DNA of 64,000 nt from Amblyornis subalaris. Lineage: Eukaryota > Chordata > Aves > Passeriformes > Ptilonorhynchidae. Position 1 is the first letter of the stretch. Every line of letters starts with the position of its first letter. Shown here piece after piece: positions 37,515 to 49,100 of the stretch. Position numbers and translations under genes: made by a program. The stretch spans positions 868,001-932,000 of the forward strand of contig JACAXG010000050.1 in assembly GCA_018881555.1 (NCBI GenBank). The letters are read 5' to 3'. The notes below the pieces were generated by a model. The model was not told where the DNA came from. It saw only the letters and a list, made by a program, of their open reading frames with translations, and ran no database searches.

Positions 37515-38458
37515 ATGCCTGGTCTAGACCCCTTAATATTCAGCATCTTTGCTGGTGACATGGACAGTGGGTTGAGAGTACCCTGAGCAAGTTCACTGAT
37601 GACACTAAGCTGAGTGGTGTCACTGAGTGGCAGTTGATATGCTGCAGGGAAGGGATGCCATCCAGAGGGACCTTGACATGCTTGAGAGGTGGACTCATGC
37701 AAAATTCATTAATTTCAAGAAAGCAAAGTGCAGGGTCCTACACCTGGTTCAGGGCAATCCCAGGCACACCTCCAGGTTGGGCAGAGAAGTGATTGAGAGC
37801 AGCCCTGCGGAGAAGGACTTGGGGGTGATGGCTGCTGAAAAACTCAACACGAGCCGACAGTGTGTGGTCACAGCCCGGAAAGCCCATGGAATCCTGGGCT
37901 GCATCCAAAGCAGTGTAGACAGCAGGTTGAAGGAGGTGATTTTCACCTTCTATTTTGCTCTTGTGACACCCCACCTGGAGTATTGTGTTCGGTTCTGGTG
38001 TCCCCAACATAAGAAGGACATAGAACTGTTGGAACAAGTCCAGAGACTGGAGCATCCTCCCTACAAAGACAGGCTGAGAAAGTTGGGGCTGTTCAGCCTG
38101 GAGAAGAGAAGGTTGAGTGGAGACCTTCCACTATCTAATGGGGACTACAGGGAAGCTGGAGAGGGTCTCTTCATCAGGAACTGTAGTGATAGGACAAGGA
38201 GTAATGGGTACAAACTGAAAGGGGGGAATATTAGGTTAGATATTAGGAAGAAATTCTTTGCAGTGAATGTGGTAAGATACTGGAACAGGTTGCCCAGGAA
38301 GGTTGTAGATGCCCCAACCCTGGCAGTGTTCAAGGCCGGGTTGGATAAGGCCTTAGGCAACCTGCCGTAGTGGGAGGTCCTTGCCCATGGCAGGTGGGGT
38401 TGGGACTGAATGACATTTAGGGTCCCTTCCAACCCTAAGCATTCTATGTTTCTATGTT
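37515..38458 (+). mobile_element. CR1 LINE fragment, best-preserved copy
   Basis: About 940 bp of CR1 in plus orientation. It runs from the last part of the reverse transcriptase through the ORF2 C-terminus to a complete 3' end. At 37592 the translation reads FTDDTKLSG, the CR1 form of the RT catalytic F-x-D-D motif. The 3' end has the usual CCTTGCCCATGGCAGG, CCCTTCCAACC and ATTCTATGTTTCTATG blocks. The RT motif and the long downstream ORF are in different frames, so the copy is inactive. It is 5'-truncated, as expected from incomplete reverse transcription. Confidence 0.95.
37627..38370 (+). pseudogene. CR1 ORF2 C-terminal remnant, 247 codons open
   Basis: This is the longest open frame in the window that belongs to a known family. 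It encodes the region after the RT core: ERWTHAKFINFKKAKC (positions about 20-35 of the frame), EKDLGVMAAEKLN, ARKAHGILGCIQ, PHLEYCVRFWCPQHKKDIELLEQ, KLGLFSLEKRRL, and near the end NVVRYWNRLPRKVVDAPTL. Compared with other CR1 copies, a stretch is missing after EQVQRLEH and another between LSGDL and NCSDRTRSNGYKL. The endonuclease and most of the RT are absent, so no functional protein is possible. The natural CR1 stop is preserved at 38368-38370. Confidence 0.9.
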
Positions 38459-39514
38459 ATTTTCTTAAGAGGCTTTTTTCATAAACCTAGGAAATAAATA
38501 GATGTGATCAGGGACAATGAAAACTGAATAATAACAAAAAAATGGTATTGCTACAAAAGCACTCACACATATTGCATGAAATAGAATGGGACTAAGATTT
38601 GGCCAAAACAAGTGGAATCTTTCAGTTGCTGAGAATCTAGGAATATTTATGTGTTTTTTAAAGTGAAATGTACCAGTTTGAATAGCACCAGCTTGCTTTT
38701 ATTGTGCAATTTGACTGTGGGTTGAATTATTTTTGCCAAGGTTTTTTAATTCACCTGGCCAGTTTCATACAATTTATACAGAGTTAGTAATTCATTCATC
38801 AACTGTATGTAAATGATGATTTTTTTTCCTTCCTTTTGCTCCTAATGTCACTCAATAATGTCTGCCCAGTTCTGACTCAATTATCCAGCTAAACTTTGAG
38901 ATACATATGCATGCTAACTAACATAGCACTTTGTTTCTTAATGCCTTCAGTTTTTTCTTTGTCATTAGTTAATAAGAGATCTTTGTCACCTGTGGGTGGA
39001 TTCACTATGAAGAGTCTTCTTTTAAATAAAAAATGATTACAAATATTATGTGTTATGCAATAAAAATTATGTATATATAGAGAGAATATTTACAGATGGT
39101 AGATTTAAGAAAAAATTAAATAAAGATTTGTCTTTTCCTCTTCTTGAAAAGGCTAGGAATTTCTTGGTTTTGAGCTATGTCCTTTTCCACAAAGGTACAA
39201 TGTCAGGTTCAAACTGATAGAAGAGCAGAACTACCAAACAAAATACATCTCAAGAGCAAATCTGGCAGCTGAAGCGCTATGTCACAAATTCTAAAAGCAA
39301 GGCGTGCCATCTTCCCACTCCAGTCAGGGGAGTCCTGACTTCCATGATGACTGCTCACTGCTCACCCAGGTTGCGTGCCACCTTCTGAGAGGCTCATCTG
39401 GAATATAAATGAATGCAGATAGCTGTCCATTCTCAAAAATCAACTAGCTTTTATAAAAATTCAAGAAAACTATTGAGGGAGTTTGTGGTCTACTGTGGTC
39501 TACAACGGTCCACA
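38459..39514. other. Unique spacer between CR1 copies
   Basis: About 1 kb of AT-rich sequence without a recognised element. Its right end carries a local repetition (GTGGTCTACTGTGGTCTAC near 39485-39503) just before the next CR1. Confidence 0.6.
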
Positions 39515-39846
39515 TCTTCCTCACAAGGGGAAGCTGAGGGACAGGCACCAATCTCTTCTCTCTGGTGACCAGGGACAGAACAGAAGGGAAGGGCATGCAG
39601 TTGTGTCAGGGGAGGTTTGGATTAGATATTAGAAAAAGGTTCCTTACCCAGAGGGTGGCTGGGCACTGGAACAGGCTCCCCCCAGGACTGGTCACAGCAC
39701 CAAGCCTGACAGAGTTCAAGAAGTGTTTGAACAATGCTGTCAGGCACATGGTGTGATTCTCGGGATGTCCTGTGCAGGGCCAAGAGTTGAACTTGATGAT
39801 CCTTGTGGGTTCCTTCCAACTCAGGCTATTTTATGGTTCTATTTAT
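39515..39846 (+). mobile_element. CR1 LINE 3' end fragment
   Basis: About 330 bp covering the end of ORF2 and the 3' UTR of a CR1 element. The blocks GTGTCAGGGGAGGTTTGGATTAGA, TGGGCACTGGAACAGGCT and GATGATCCTTGTGGGTTCC are in the standard order. It ends in TTTTATGGTTCTAT, a decayed form of the ATTCTATG tail. Its 3' UTR differs clearly from that of the copy at 37515, so it belongs to another CR1 subfamily and is an independent insertion. Confidence 0.92.
39565..39756 (+). pseudogene. CR1 ORF2 terminal remnant
   Basis: 63 codons of the ORF2 C-terminus: RFGLDIRKRFL, then VAGHWNRLPPGLV, then LTEFKKCLNNAV. The WNRLP block matches the ORF2 end of the copy at 37627. Only this terminal piece is left. 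Confidence 0.85.
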
Positions 39847-41939
39847 TTTCTTAGTGATGGATTAGGATTATTACCAGAATAATAAACATCAAATGGTGGG
39901 GTGCTTCAGGTAGCTCTACCTAACAGTTATTATTCAATTTATAGATAATGAGATGATTTACTCTTCACATAAATGCTTATCCATTTTGATATCAATAATA
40001 CATAAAATATGTGATATATTTTAATTTATATTAAATTGTGCAGGAACCAGAAGAGGCTCATCCATAGAGAACACAGAGCAGTTCAAGCAGTGCAGGTATG
40101 TTTGTTATTTAACAGGGTCTGCAGCTGTCATGAGTGCTTGACACTGCATTTGGAAAAGCATCGTACTTTCTCAAAAGATTGTATTTTATTACAACCAAGT
40201 GTTTATAAAGCTTGCAGCTCCAAAGTACTGGAGGATATTCAGATAGTTAAAAATGACAGCACTGCTGTTCATACTTATCTCTCTTTTCATGCCATGCTAT
40301 TTAAGATCTGAATAATCCACTTTTCTATATATGATGGTAAGTCTGGGTAGGAATAAGGAGAAATTCACATGCTAATGAAACAAGATCAGACCACTTAAAT
40401 CACTCTAGAAACAAGAAGGCAAGGCACCCCATAGTTATTTTTGTTCTAGTCCTAGATTTATACTTTCATTTAACAACCTCATGAATCTTTTGATGAGGTT
40501 TTTCTCTTTTAGCTGAGAAGCGAGACGTATGTTTCTTCTAGCAAGCCAACTTACATAATTAGAAGTAAAAAGACAAACTTCTGAATATATAAGCATGTCT
40601 ACAGGTCTGCTTTCAATACCACCACTGTCTGCTCAAATGTTATATAAGAGGACAGGCTGAGTGCCGTTCCCTCTAACCATGTGGAAATTCAGAAAGAAAG
40701 TTCTGGTGTTTAGTGTTCAGAGATAAAATAAAGGTTAGAACCTCTGCTGCTCCTGAAGTGCTGTGGGTACACCTACTGAAAATATGTAATGAAGTAGGAC
40801 GTGTATGAAGTACTATATGCTTTATTCAGGTGCCCTGGACATCTGCAGGGGAAAAATGCCCTTCAGATGAGCAAAACTCCATAGTGTAGCTACAGCAAGG
40901 GGATTTGCACATATGCCTCCTAATTTTCACAAGTAACATACTTTTCTAAATCTAGGGCCTGTGGAAGTGCAATAATCTGGAATTGGAGTGGTCAGGATGG
41001 GAAGAAAACAGGCATGAGGAAAAGTCTAAGAAAACTCTGTTGACAGAAGGATTTGACAACTACAAAGTTACATAGAAAGTAGAGATGGAGAAGTGATAGG
41101 TAAAAGGTGCAGCATAGCACCTAGAAAAATGATGTGTAAAAAAGAAGAGGACATCACAAGTCTCTGATGTATCAATCCACTTTCCTCTGAAAGCTCATTG
41201 CACTGGTGCAAAGTACTCAGAGAATATTTTAAGAACTTCAAATAATTTCAGTTTTGCTTATGCAATTTTTCATATTTTGATTAATTAAATTTTATTCAAG
41301 GAAACACCTGTGGATGGCACACACGTGCAAGTATTTGTGCTGGATGTGTTAGACCACTCATCCGCTTGGGTAACATAAACAATACCAGGTAACCATTGCA
41401 ATGAGAATGTCAAATATAAAAAGTATGAATGGTCTCAAGTAAATTCTTTTAGTGAAATATAGCTGAATGGCTCTAAATACTGACCAAATCCGATGAGTTT
41501 ATGATTTGCAAGTGGACTTTGAATAAGTATGGAAAGAAAGAGTCCTAGAGCAAGTTGTTACCTATAGCTGTTCTTTGCAGCATTACCTCTTCCCCAGCAC
41601 TTTGAACATATATCTGAGTTTGAATCATAACTCACCTCTTTAATACACACAGACAAAAAAAAAAAAAAAAAAGACACAATGTATTTTTTTATCTATATGA
41701 ATCAAAGACCATCGTTTAAAATAACCAAAGATCAGAGTTTGTCTGAAGCTTGGCTTGGGTTTTCCTTTGGGTATGAGACTATTGTACCAACTTTTAAGTG
41801 CATGTTCAAATAGAGAAGACATGAGACATAATACTTGAAAGTGAGTACCTTACTTCACATTGACTTACTGCTTACCAAGGCCCAAGAGGAATCTTAAAAA
41901 TCTTGAAACTCTGGACTCAAATCCATAGTTCTAGCTAAT
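39847..41939. other. Unique non-coding DNA
   Basis: AT-rich, with no supported gene. It includes an 18-base A run at 41655-41672 preceded by a short ACAC stretch. Confidence 0.6.
41655..41672. repeat. A run
   Basis: 18 consecutive A bases. No retrocopy body is recognisable upstream on the plus strand. Confidence 0.9.
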
Positions 41940-42240
41940 CAAAGTATGATCTTTTTTACAAGATAAACCAGCCTAGATTCAAAAGTTTGCAGCGATGGAT
42001 AATCTAATAAGTCTCTCCCTGCTTATGCAATTCTTGTAACCTTTCTTTTATTCTGAATATTTCAAAACACAGCTTTCTGATACTGGATCTTGTTATGCCT
42101 TTGTCTGCTGGATTAAAGAGTTCTCAAAGCATTCCTGAAGTGGTTTCCTGAATGCTCTCCAATTTTTCAAAACCCTTTTGAAGGTGTAGATACTGGGGCT
42201 GGACACGGTATTCCAGCTGACAGTTAAGTTTCATTACCTT
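41940..42240 (-). mobile_element. Ancient CR1/L3-type LINE relic
   Basis: Highly diverged, but several anchor blocks of old amniote CR1-like repeats remain in order on the plus strand: GATCTTGTTATGCCTTTGTC, GCTGGATTAAAGAG, CTCTCCAATTTTTC, and GGGCTGGACACGGTATTCCAG. On the minus strand the last block translates as LEYRVQ followed by a K-G-F-E-K-LE-like stretch. That parallels the LEYCVRFW...KKDIELLE region of the younger CR1 copy at 37627. Boundaries are fuzzy. The identification rests on memory of the family and on this internal comparison. Confidence 0.6.
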
Positions 42241-42970
42241 GAAATAAGGATTAACTGGGAAGTCAAAACTACATAACTTGGTGTAGTGACATTTCACCTT
42301 TGGTGACCTGGCTTAAAATTTGTGTTTGGTCAGCAAAGGAAATTGTTTTTCTAATCTTATCCGAGCCACTTCTGACGTTTTTTCATATCAAAAAAGAATC
42401 GCATAATTTTCCTTCATGACTAAGGACAAGCCTAGCACTGGGCAGGCTGAATAACAGGTTTGAAAGGCAAGGACACACGGCCAGAGCTGTGTCTGTCCTG
42501 GGCGCAGGCTGTGGCTCCTGTGCTGCCAGGCACAAACACGTTGTAGGCAAACACTGTGTGTACGTGAGCCGCAGCCGCTCACTCTCCCCTGCCCTGACCT
42601 CAGGCACAGCCAGTGCAGCCCCTTGCAGCATCCCTTCTCCCCTTCCCTTGGTGGTCCTGCCTGAACAACAGTGCCAAAGAAGCAATTTTCTTTACAGCCT
42701 TAGAATTCAATGATATTTCACAGCTGCAAAACTATATACACACTTGAGGCTTACAAGCTGAGCAACAGGAATAAACCTAATTTTAAAACCCTTTTTGCGC
42801 TATAGAATATTGCCAAACAATGTGCAATGAAGAGAGATGTTTCCAAATGGTTTGTCTTCAATACATTAAAAAACTATGACTACATACCAAGTATTTAGGT
42901 AGTAATGTCTTCCAGACTATGAAGAAAGATAGGTCAAAAAGGAAAGAGAATGTAGTTGGTACAAAGAATT

Positions 42971-43009
42971 ACTATATTATTATATTATTATTATGTTATT
43001 AGAATAATA
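42971..43009. repeat. ATT-rich trinucleotide tract
   Basis: Interrupted TAT/ATT repeats over about 39 bp, probably a decayed microsatellite. Confidence 0.85.
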
Positions 43010-43054
43010 CAGTTGTACTTGTATGGGGTTTTGATAGGCTCATTAGTATTTAAA

Positions 43055-43090
43055 TACATATGCATTAGCATATGCATAGCTATGCATATA
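43055..43090. promoter_or_regulatory. ATGCAT cluster with 20-bp perfect palindrome
   Basis: ATATGCATAGCTATGCATAT at 43070-43089 is an exact palindrome. With the preceding CATATGCATTAG, three ATGCAT cores fall within about 30 bp. ATGCATATGCAT-type arrangements are known dimer sites of POU-domain (Oct) factors. Here the half-sites are spaced differently, so binding is only a suggestion. It may also be chance structure in AT-rich DNA. Confidence 0.35.
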
Positions 43091-44069
43091 CAGAGCTCTT
43101 TGGTTGCCAAAACCCCATTTTTTCATTACAAGATAAAATTAAGACATAACTGTTGGGATTAATCTGACCCAACTTTACCTTCTAAAGTATTAATTACCTA
43201 CTTTAAGCTAGTCATCTAGGTCCCCTTTTGTGACTGGCAGAGAGAAAAAGATACCTCTGGAGTTATTGGTATCATAGCCTCACACATGGCATCAGAAGAG
43301 ATGATTTGCCCTATAAAAGTGTTCCTTTCTCTCCACAGAGTGTCAAAAAAGCTTGCAAAGTATTTTGTATTTGATGTGATTTCTAAGAAACTGAAGTTAG
43401 GTAGTTGTAGATACCCCCACCCATGCAGATTAGAAACGTATATGGATACTCTACACTGAAATGTCAACTTTTTTTGCTGTCCTATAATTTCCACTAACCA
43501 GTTTTTAAATCTCAAGCAGAATGGTGTTTAGAGTTAAAAGATCAATTAATATGAATTATATTTATAATATCTTGTTCTGTTATGATTGGTAATTTCATTG
43601 CTTTCTAAAAAAAATGCAAAAATTCCATAAGAGAATATTTAAAGTAGATACATCACTCATTCTGTTCTGTGTCAAAGTTTCTATTTTTTTCTGAATCTGT
43701 TCAAAACTTCCCAGAGAAAATACAACATTATTCTTCAAGTAGAAACATTCCTCAACAAAATTTTCTTTTAAAAGGCTCTTGATGAGATGTATTTGGATTT
43801 CTGACCAGCTATTGCCTTAAATCATTTCATCACTGAGTACTGTAAAAAGGAGCCTCACTTGGTGGAAAAGAAGTAACATCCAAGCAGCCTCATCTGGCAG
43901 AGTAGGAGAGCAGTAGCAGAGATCTGCAAGGATTTCATTTGGTTAGCAGAAGACCTTCAAAGTTTGTAAAGTAGTAATGTTTCCTGCTTAGAAGGAATAC
44001 AGGTAAAAAATATCTTATAATTCAGATTCAAGGAAGAGTATGAATGAATTGCTTACTTTCTTGCCAAAT

Positions 44070-44290
44070 AAGATGTAGTAGGAGATAATGGTTCTTAGGA
44101 CTTTAGTTGATACTGAGAGGGTGGTCAAACACTGGAATAGGCTTCCTAGAGAAGTATTCGATGCCCAAACCTTTTCATTTTTTAAGAGGCATTTGGACAA
44201 CACCTTTAAGAACATGTGTTAATTTGGTCAGCCCTTGGTCAGGGAGGTGGACTAGATGATCAGTGTAGTTCCCTTCCAACTCCTATTCTA
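44070..44290 (+). mobile_element. CR1 LINE 3' end fragment
   Basis: A diverged CR1 tail: AGGGTGGTCAAACACTGGAA and TAGGCTTCCTAGAGAAGT (the WNRLP end of ORF2), then GGACTAGATGATCAGTGTAG and CCCTTCCAACTCC of the 3' UTR. Instead of the usual ATTCTATG tail it runs into a pentanucleotide microsatellite. Confidence 0.9.
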
Positions 44291-44361
44291 TTCTAGTCTA
44301 GTCTAGTCTAGTCTAGTCTAGTCTAGTCTATCCTCTTCTATCCTCTTCTGTTCTATTCTCT
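44291..44361. repeat. TAGTC pentanucleotide microsatellite at a CR1 tail
   Basis: Seven exact TAGTC units (44294-44328) are followed by two TATCCTCTTC decamers and a decayed TTCTATTCTC. It starts exactly where the CR1 3' tail repeat should be. It most likely grew from the tail's TTCTA-type units by slippage. Confidence 0.93.
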
Positions 44362-45153
44362 TAACTAAGAAAAACAGTACATAAAGCGCCCTTGGGCTTT
44401 CAGGGATTTCCAGCCTTTCAAGCATATTCAGATTTGGTATAATTAAAAAACCAACAATGTACTGAACTTTATGTTGGTATGCTCACCATTCAAACTGCAC
44501 TGTACTTCTCAAAATACACATCTGTATGTACTAGATTTTCAGAAACCATAACTGTTATTGTCACCTGCCATTTACAGCATTAAAAAAACTCCCCTAGATG
44601 GAAACAGAGTGAGTACAATGCTAAGCACATCTGGGAATATCAACTGTGCTGTGAAAGCAGTGTGAGTGATAATACACTGCACACCAAGAAGAAGTATTTC
44701 GTGATTTCCGTATGTATTGTGAGTATGTAATTAGTTGAGCGGAGGATGGGAGTTTAGATGGACACACTAACAAGTGCAAAAGTTGTGCTAACAAAATGAA
44801 AGAGGAAAAGGGAAATGGACTATTGCTTAAACTCTTTTAAGGATGTTGGCATCACCAGATATTAATGATGTACCTTAGAAGCCTAAAGGCAGAACCTGTG
44901 TACCCGTGTAGTCGCAGCATGAGGACCCTCTCCATACTTCACACTCCTTATTTACTCATCTGAATTGGGTGCTGGAAGACAAAGAAGGGAACCAGTCTTT
45001 CAAGAATTTGACTTCAGTTCTCCGGTGTACAGAATGGAAAGTCCACAATCCTTTGAGTGAACCCCGGTTACAAATTCAGCATACTAACATTAACAGGGCT
45101 CTTTCATTCCAGAACCAGAGAGGCTTGGTTCTCAGCTCAATAGATTTATTTAA

Positions 45154-45191
45154 GAAAAAAAAAAAACAAAACAAAACCAAAAACAACAAAA
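45154..45191. repeat. A-rich CAAAA-type tract
   Basis: A 12-base A run degenerating into CAAAA and CAACAAAA units. It could be an old poly(A) tail, but no retrocopy body is evident upstream. Confidence 0.85.
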
Positions 45192-45444
45192 CCCTCAACC
45201 CATATAGGAGGAAAAGGATGTGTTTCCATCACAAGACTAATAAAATCTACAGTTTTGGCTTCACTCCATCTAGTGGCAACCAAGCAGAAATCCTTCCTCC
45301 TCCTTCTACACAGAAGTAGCAGCACGTGAGCTATGGCTAAAAGTTAGTTTTGGATGTGTGTGGCATGGTTTGGGCTTGTTTATAGTCACTGAGGTCCAGG
45401 AGTCGTCTAAGAAGTGTGTTCACCACTGACAGAACATGGTTCCC

Positions 45445-45471
45445 CCTGCACCACGCCCCCGTTGGTGCAGG
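45445..45471. repeat. 9-bp stem hairpin
   Basis: CCTGCACCA (45445-45453) and TGGTGCAGG (45463-45471) are exact reverse complements around a 9-nt C-rich loop. It is short and without context. Confidence 0.8.
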
Positions 45472-46114
45472 AGCCTGGAATGGGAACCGCTAGAGAGGAG
45501 GCAGGAGGAGAAATTGCCTAATGTAGATGGAAGCAGAGATCTGCTTGAATGCCTATAAACAAGGAGTGCTAGGGTAAAAAGGTCTGAGAAAAATACATTT
45601 GTAACTTCTGATAAAGATTTCTTAAGCAACGGAAATGCAACAGAGAAGAGGCAGTTTCATTCATCATCAAATGTGTCCTAGAGTCCTCAGTAAAAACTCT
45701 TGGCTCAAGTCTTATTTTGCTGGTGTGCTGGAAGCAGACTGGTTCCTACAAAGTCTTCTAGGTATTCACGTGTCAGTCCTTGTTTGAAATTATTTTTCTC
45801 TGATGCTTTATCTGAGCTTGCAACCCTTGTGCTCCCATGGGAGTTTCTAAACAGAACAAAATTCACAGGAATGTAAGGCACATCTCTGTCTGCCACCAGG
45901 CCCATGCTCAGAAGCGAAGGATCCTCTTTGAGCATATCAGTTCTCACAGAAACTTGCCCTAGTGCTAGATTGGATTTTATGTTGGATTTAGATACATTGA
46001 ATGGTCTGTGCAAAACCTATCCAAATCCAACACCTGAATTTTAGAAATGTTCTAATACCATTGAGATCTGTAAGCTTTAATGAAAGTATAAAAATTAATT
46101 TTATATATGTGGGC

Positions 46115-46142
46115 ACGCACACACACAGACACACACACACAC
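46115..46142. repeat. CA dinucleotide microsatellite
   Basis: CA repeats with one G interruption each near 46117 and 46128. Likely to vary in length between individuals. Confidence 0.93.
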
Positions 46143-49100
46143 TACGCATTTTACTACCTGTATACATATACATAATGTAACTGCTTCTTACAGAACTTAG
46201 CAAAGTATCTGGGTCTCATTCTCTCACAAAATGGACAGTTTAAAAGCAATTCGTCTGAGATTCTGTGTGAAGGCAGATATAGAAAGTAATTTTAGATGGC
46301 CGCTCTATCATTCAGGGTAAGAAAAGAAACAAATATAGTGAGATAATTTCTATAAAGCATAACTGAATCATGCCTCTGTTTTCATTCAAATCATATAGCA
46401 ATTAGTAAGTGATGATCTGGTTTAGAAGAAGGAACATATTGTTTTTGTACGCTGTGCTTTGTGTACTGTTTGGGCTAAATTAAGACAAATAACCAAGACA
46501 ATATTTTGCTTTGATATCAGTAAATATTGGCATCAAGAAACCATTGCCCCATTATTTTTAATGGGAAGAATTCAGTCTAAACCTTTTTTTCATCAAGTTG
46601 AGGAGGTGATGTCATATGGTAAAGGCTGGATATTCCAAATAAATCACTAACAAGTCATTTTGGCCGAGCAATATGTGTATCAGATATGCAATTGAACATG
46701 TCTGGAAGAAAATGCATTATTGTCATAAGACTTAGGAGTCAGAGCCTGATGAGTTTGTATATCTTGCAAACAGTTACACAAGTAACCAGACATTTCCTGC
46801 ACAACTCAACATTTTTAAGGGAATGTCCTAGACTTTATAGCAGATAACCTTGGATTAGACACTCAGGCCCTGATTCAGCACCCACTGCTGAGTGTTTCAC
46901 TCTCTTCCTGTAGAGCCCGCACGACAGGCTCATCAAATGTGCATTGTAAAATTCATTGCAATGTCCAAAGGGCGCCAGTGACTGAGCTTTCTGCGTTAGT
47001 GTGTTTCAGAGCTGCGTTCCCCACGACATGGCAGCAGCTAATAATTACAGGCCACCTTCTCTACTTTTTTCAGTCTCTGATCCTGAGTGTCCCAAAAGAT
47101 TCAGAGCCCAGGGAACTGGACTCACCCCCTCACCCTCAGCACCTGGAAGCTGCTCCAGTGCCCTGTGTTTGTTCCCCCCATGGCAGATGTCTGCCCCATG
47201 TGGGGATTGCTCCAGCTCCGTACCCACGGCCACCAGCAGTGCAAGGGAGATACTGTTTTGTCCACTGCTGTGCTTCGGTCTACACGTAGGAGGCCATGGA
47301 TGGATAGGTGTCTGGCTAGGGGTGTCTGGCTCCAAGGCAGATATCCTGGAGGATGAGTTAAGCTCCCCATGGGGGAGTGTGCGCTAGATTTAAGTGCCTC
47401 ATAGGCAGAGTGTGGTATCCAAAGATTATGAGGGTATTTACTAAAGCTCCTGCTAATTTGATCTGCCATAAATCCTAAAAGGTTTTATCAGCAGGAGGAA
47501 TCCAAAAATAAGATCATTACTCTTTCTCACCAATCAACCATGATCTTTTTCCTAATTTCACTACCTAACCTTATGAATTGACAGAAAACAGAGTATCAGT
47601 GGACAAATTAGACCTTTTCCTGATGAAAACATAGCAGAGCTCCCTCCAGAAGAGGAGCTATGCCAGTGTAAGCTTGGTTTATATAAGATTGAATTTTTGC
47701 AGCAGGGGAGAATCTGTGGGTCTGAGGATCCACCCTGCAGAAAATCAGAGCAGATGTGTAAAGTCTATGTGGAAATAGGAGCCTTCCTTTCTAATCTATC
47801 TGCAGTGATACCTCAGGCATGGATTAGACCCCAGGAAGGGCATTTCTCATGCTATAAAATCTGGAGGTGGGTGAATATTTTCACAATCAAAGTGAGGCTG
47901 GGGCAAAAAAAAATGAATAAAAAGAAAAATCTGGCACGTCTCCAGGAAGCTCTGTTTTTCATTTCACCTGAACTGTTTAGAATTTTTACAACTGAAAATT
48001 GCTTCTTTCCATCTGTGAAGCATTTGCTTCTTGGAAAAGATGCACAAAGCCAAGACATGAAAGACATTTGAAATAAATAAATAAACTAATGCATTCTTTG
48101 GAGAATCCATGCTGTTTCCCTACTGCTCCCCATTTTCTTATGAAGACCTCTCCACAGATGGAGGGCAGCCGCGGTCTCCTCAGCAGTAATGAGTGATGGA
48201 AAATAATTCCAGTAAGTAAATTACAGTAGCTCATATGCTTGCAGTATTAATAGATTCTGTTTCTAAAGCATAGGCCACGAACTAGTTTAGTGAGGGGAGG
48301 GCATCTTTCATATACATGCATTCAAAAATGTTACAATTTCCAAAGGATAGTTACCTAATAGAATTGTCTGTGGGTAGTACCGCCTAATGTAAATATTTTG
48401 GGCAGGAATGGTATGGAGCATGTCAAGTGAGGCTGCAGCACCCACTTCAGAGACAATTTAGGGCTGTGCTCCTGTTGACACTATGGTAGCTGAAGATTAT
48501 TTTACATAGCTCACTGGAGACAGAGATAAAACAAACCATTTCTCTGGCCTCTCTATAGCCTCCCAAAGTTTACAAGTACCCAATAACAAAAATAAAATGG
48601 CAATGGTGGCTATTGCCAGGTTCAGAACTTCTCCTGCTCCTCTATGACTACACCTCTCTTTGAGAGGCATCACAAAGAAAATTCTGAACTGAAGTTATGC
48701 CAGGTAATTGAGGAATTTTCCTTTGTCCTTTAATCTGAAATGATTGCAGTAAAGCAGAGAGAAGGATCTCCAAGAAAGGACAGCACCAAGGGCAGATACT
48801 TGCTCGGAAAGAGTTGAAGCCTTTCCATTGACTTCGGCCAAAGGATGCTGGCTCATGCCAGCTGCAAGCTTTACCCTATATTTTCCTCACTGGAAAGGAG
48901 TTACCAAGTGTCCTCCCATATGCTTCTGGTAGTGATGAAGTTCAGTCAGTGACAGCTATCAAATTCTGTCTGCCCAGATGCAGGGATCTGTTTGGTAAGT
49001 GTTTTACTGGATTCAGAATCAGAAAGCAAATGTTGCATTAGCAGGCAATAAAAAAGCTGTTGGGCTGTCCTCTCTCAAAGGATTATTATTCAATGTGACT

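Larger units (their letters stand above)
42241..44069. other. Unique non-coding DNA
   Basis: No gene recognised. The stretch 42383-42713 is GC-richer and open in several frames on both strands, which argues against coding. An ATT-rich tract and an ATGCAT-rich palindromic cluster are listed separately. Confidence 0.55.

Noticed and set aside
41655..41672. Long A runs (also 8457, 27445, 55847) as poly(A) tails of processed pseudogenes
   Set aside because: No upstream sequence resembles a spliced gene copy, and no flanking target duplications were seen.
45705..46013. 102-codon minus-strand frame with protein-like composition
   Set aside because: No recognisable domain, no promoter and no convincing splice sites. 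The length is within what chance gives over 64 kb.
47697..48071. 124-codon plus-strand frame
   Set aside because: It runs through an A-rich stretch that yields a poly-lysine-like segment. No family resemblance was found, and overlapping frames are open on the other strand.
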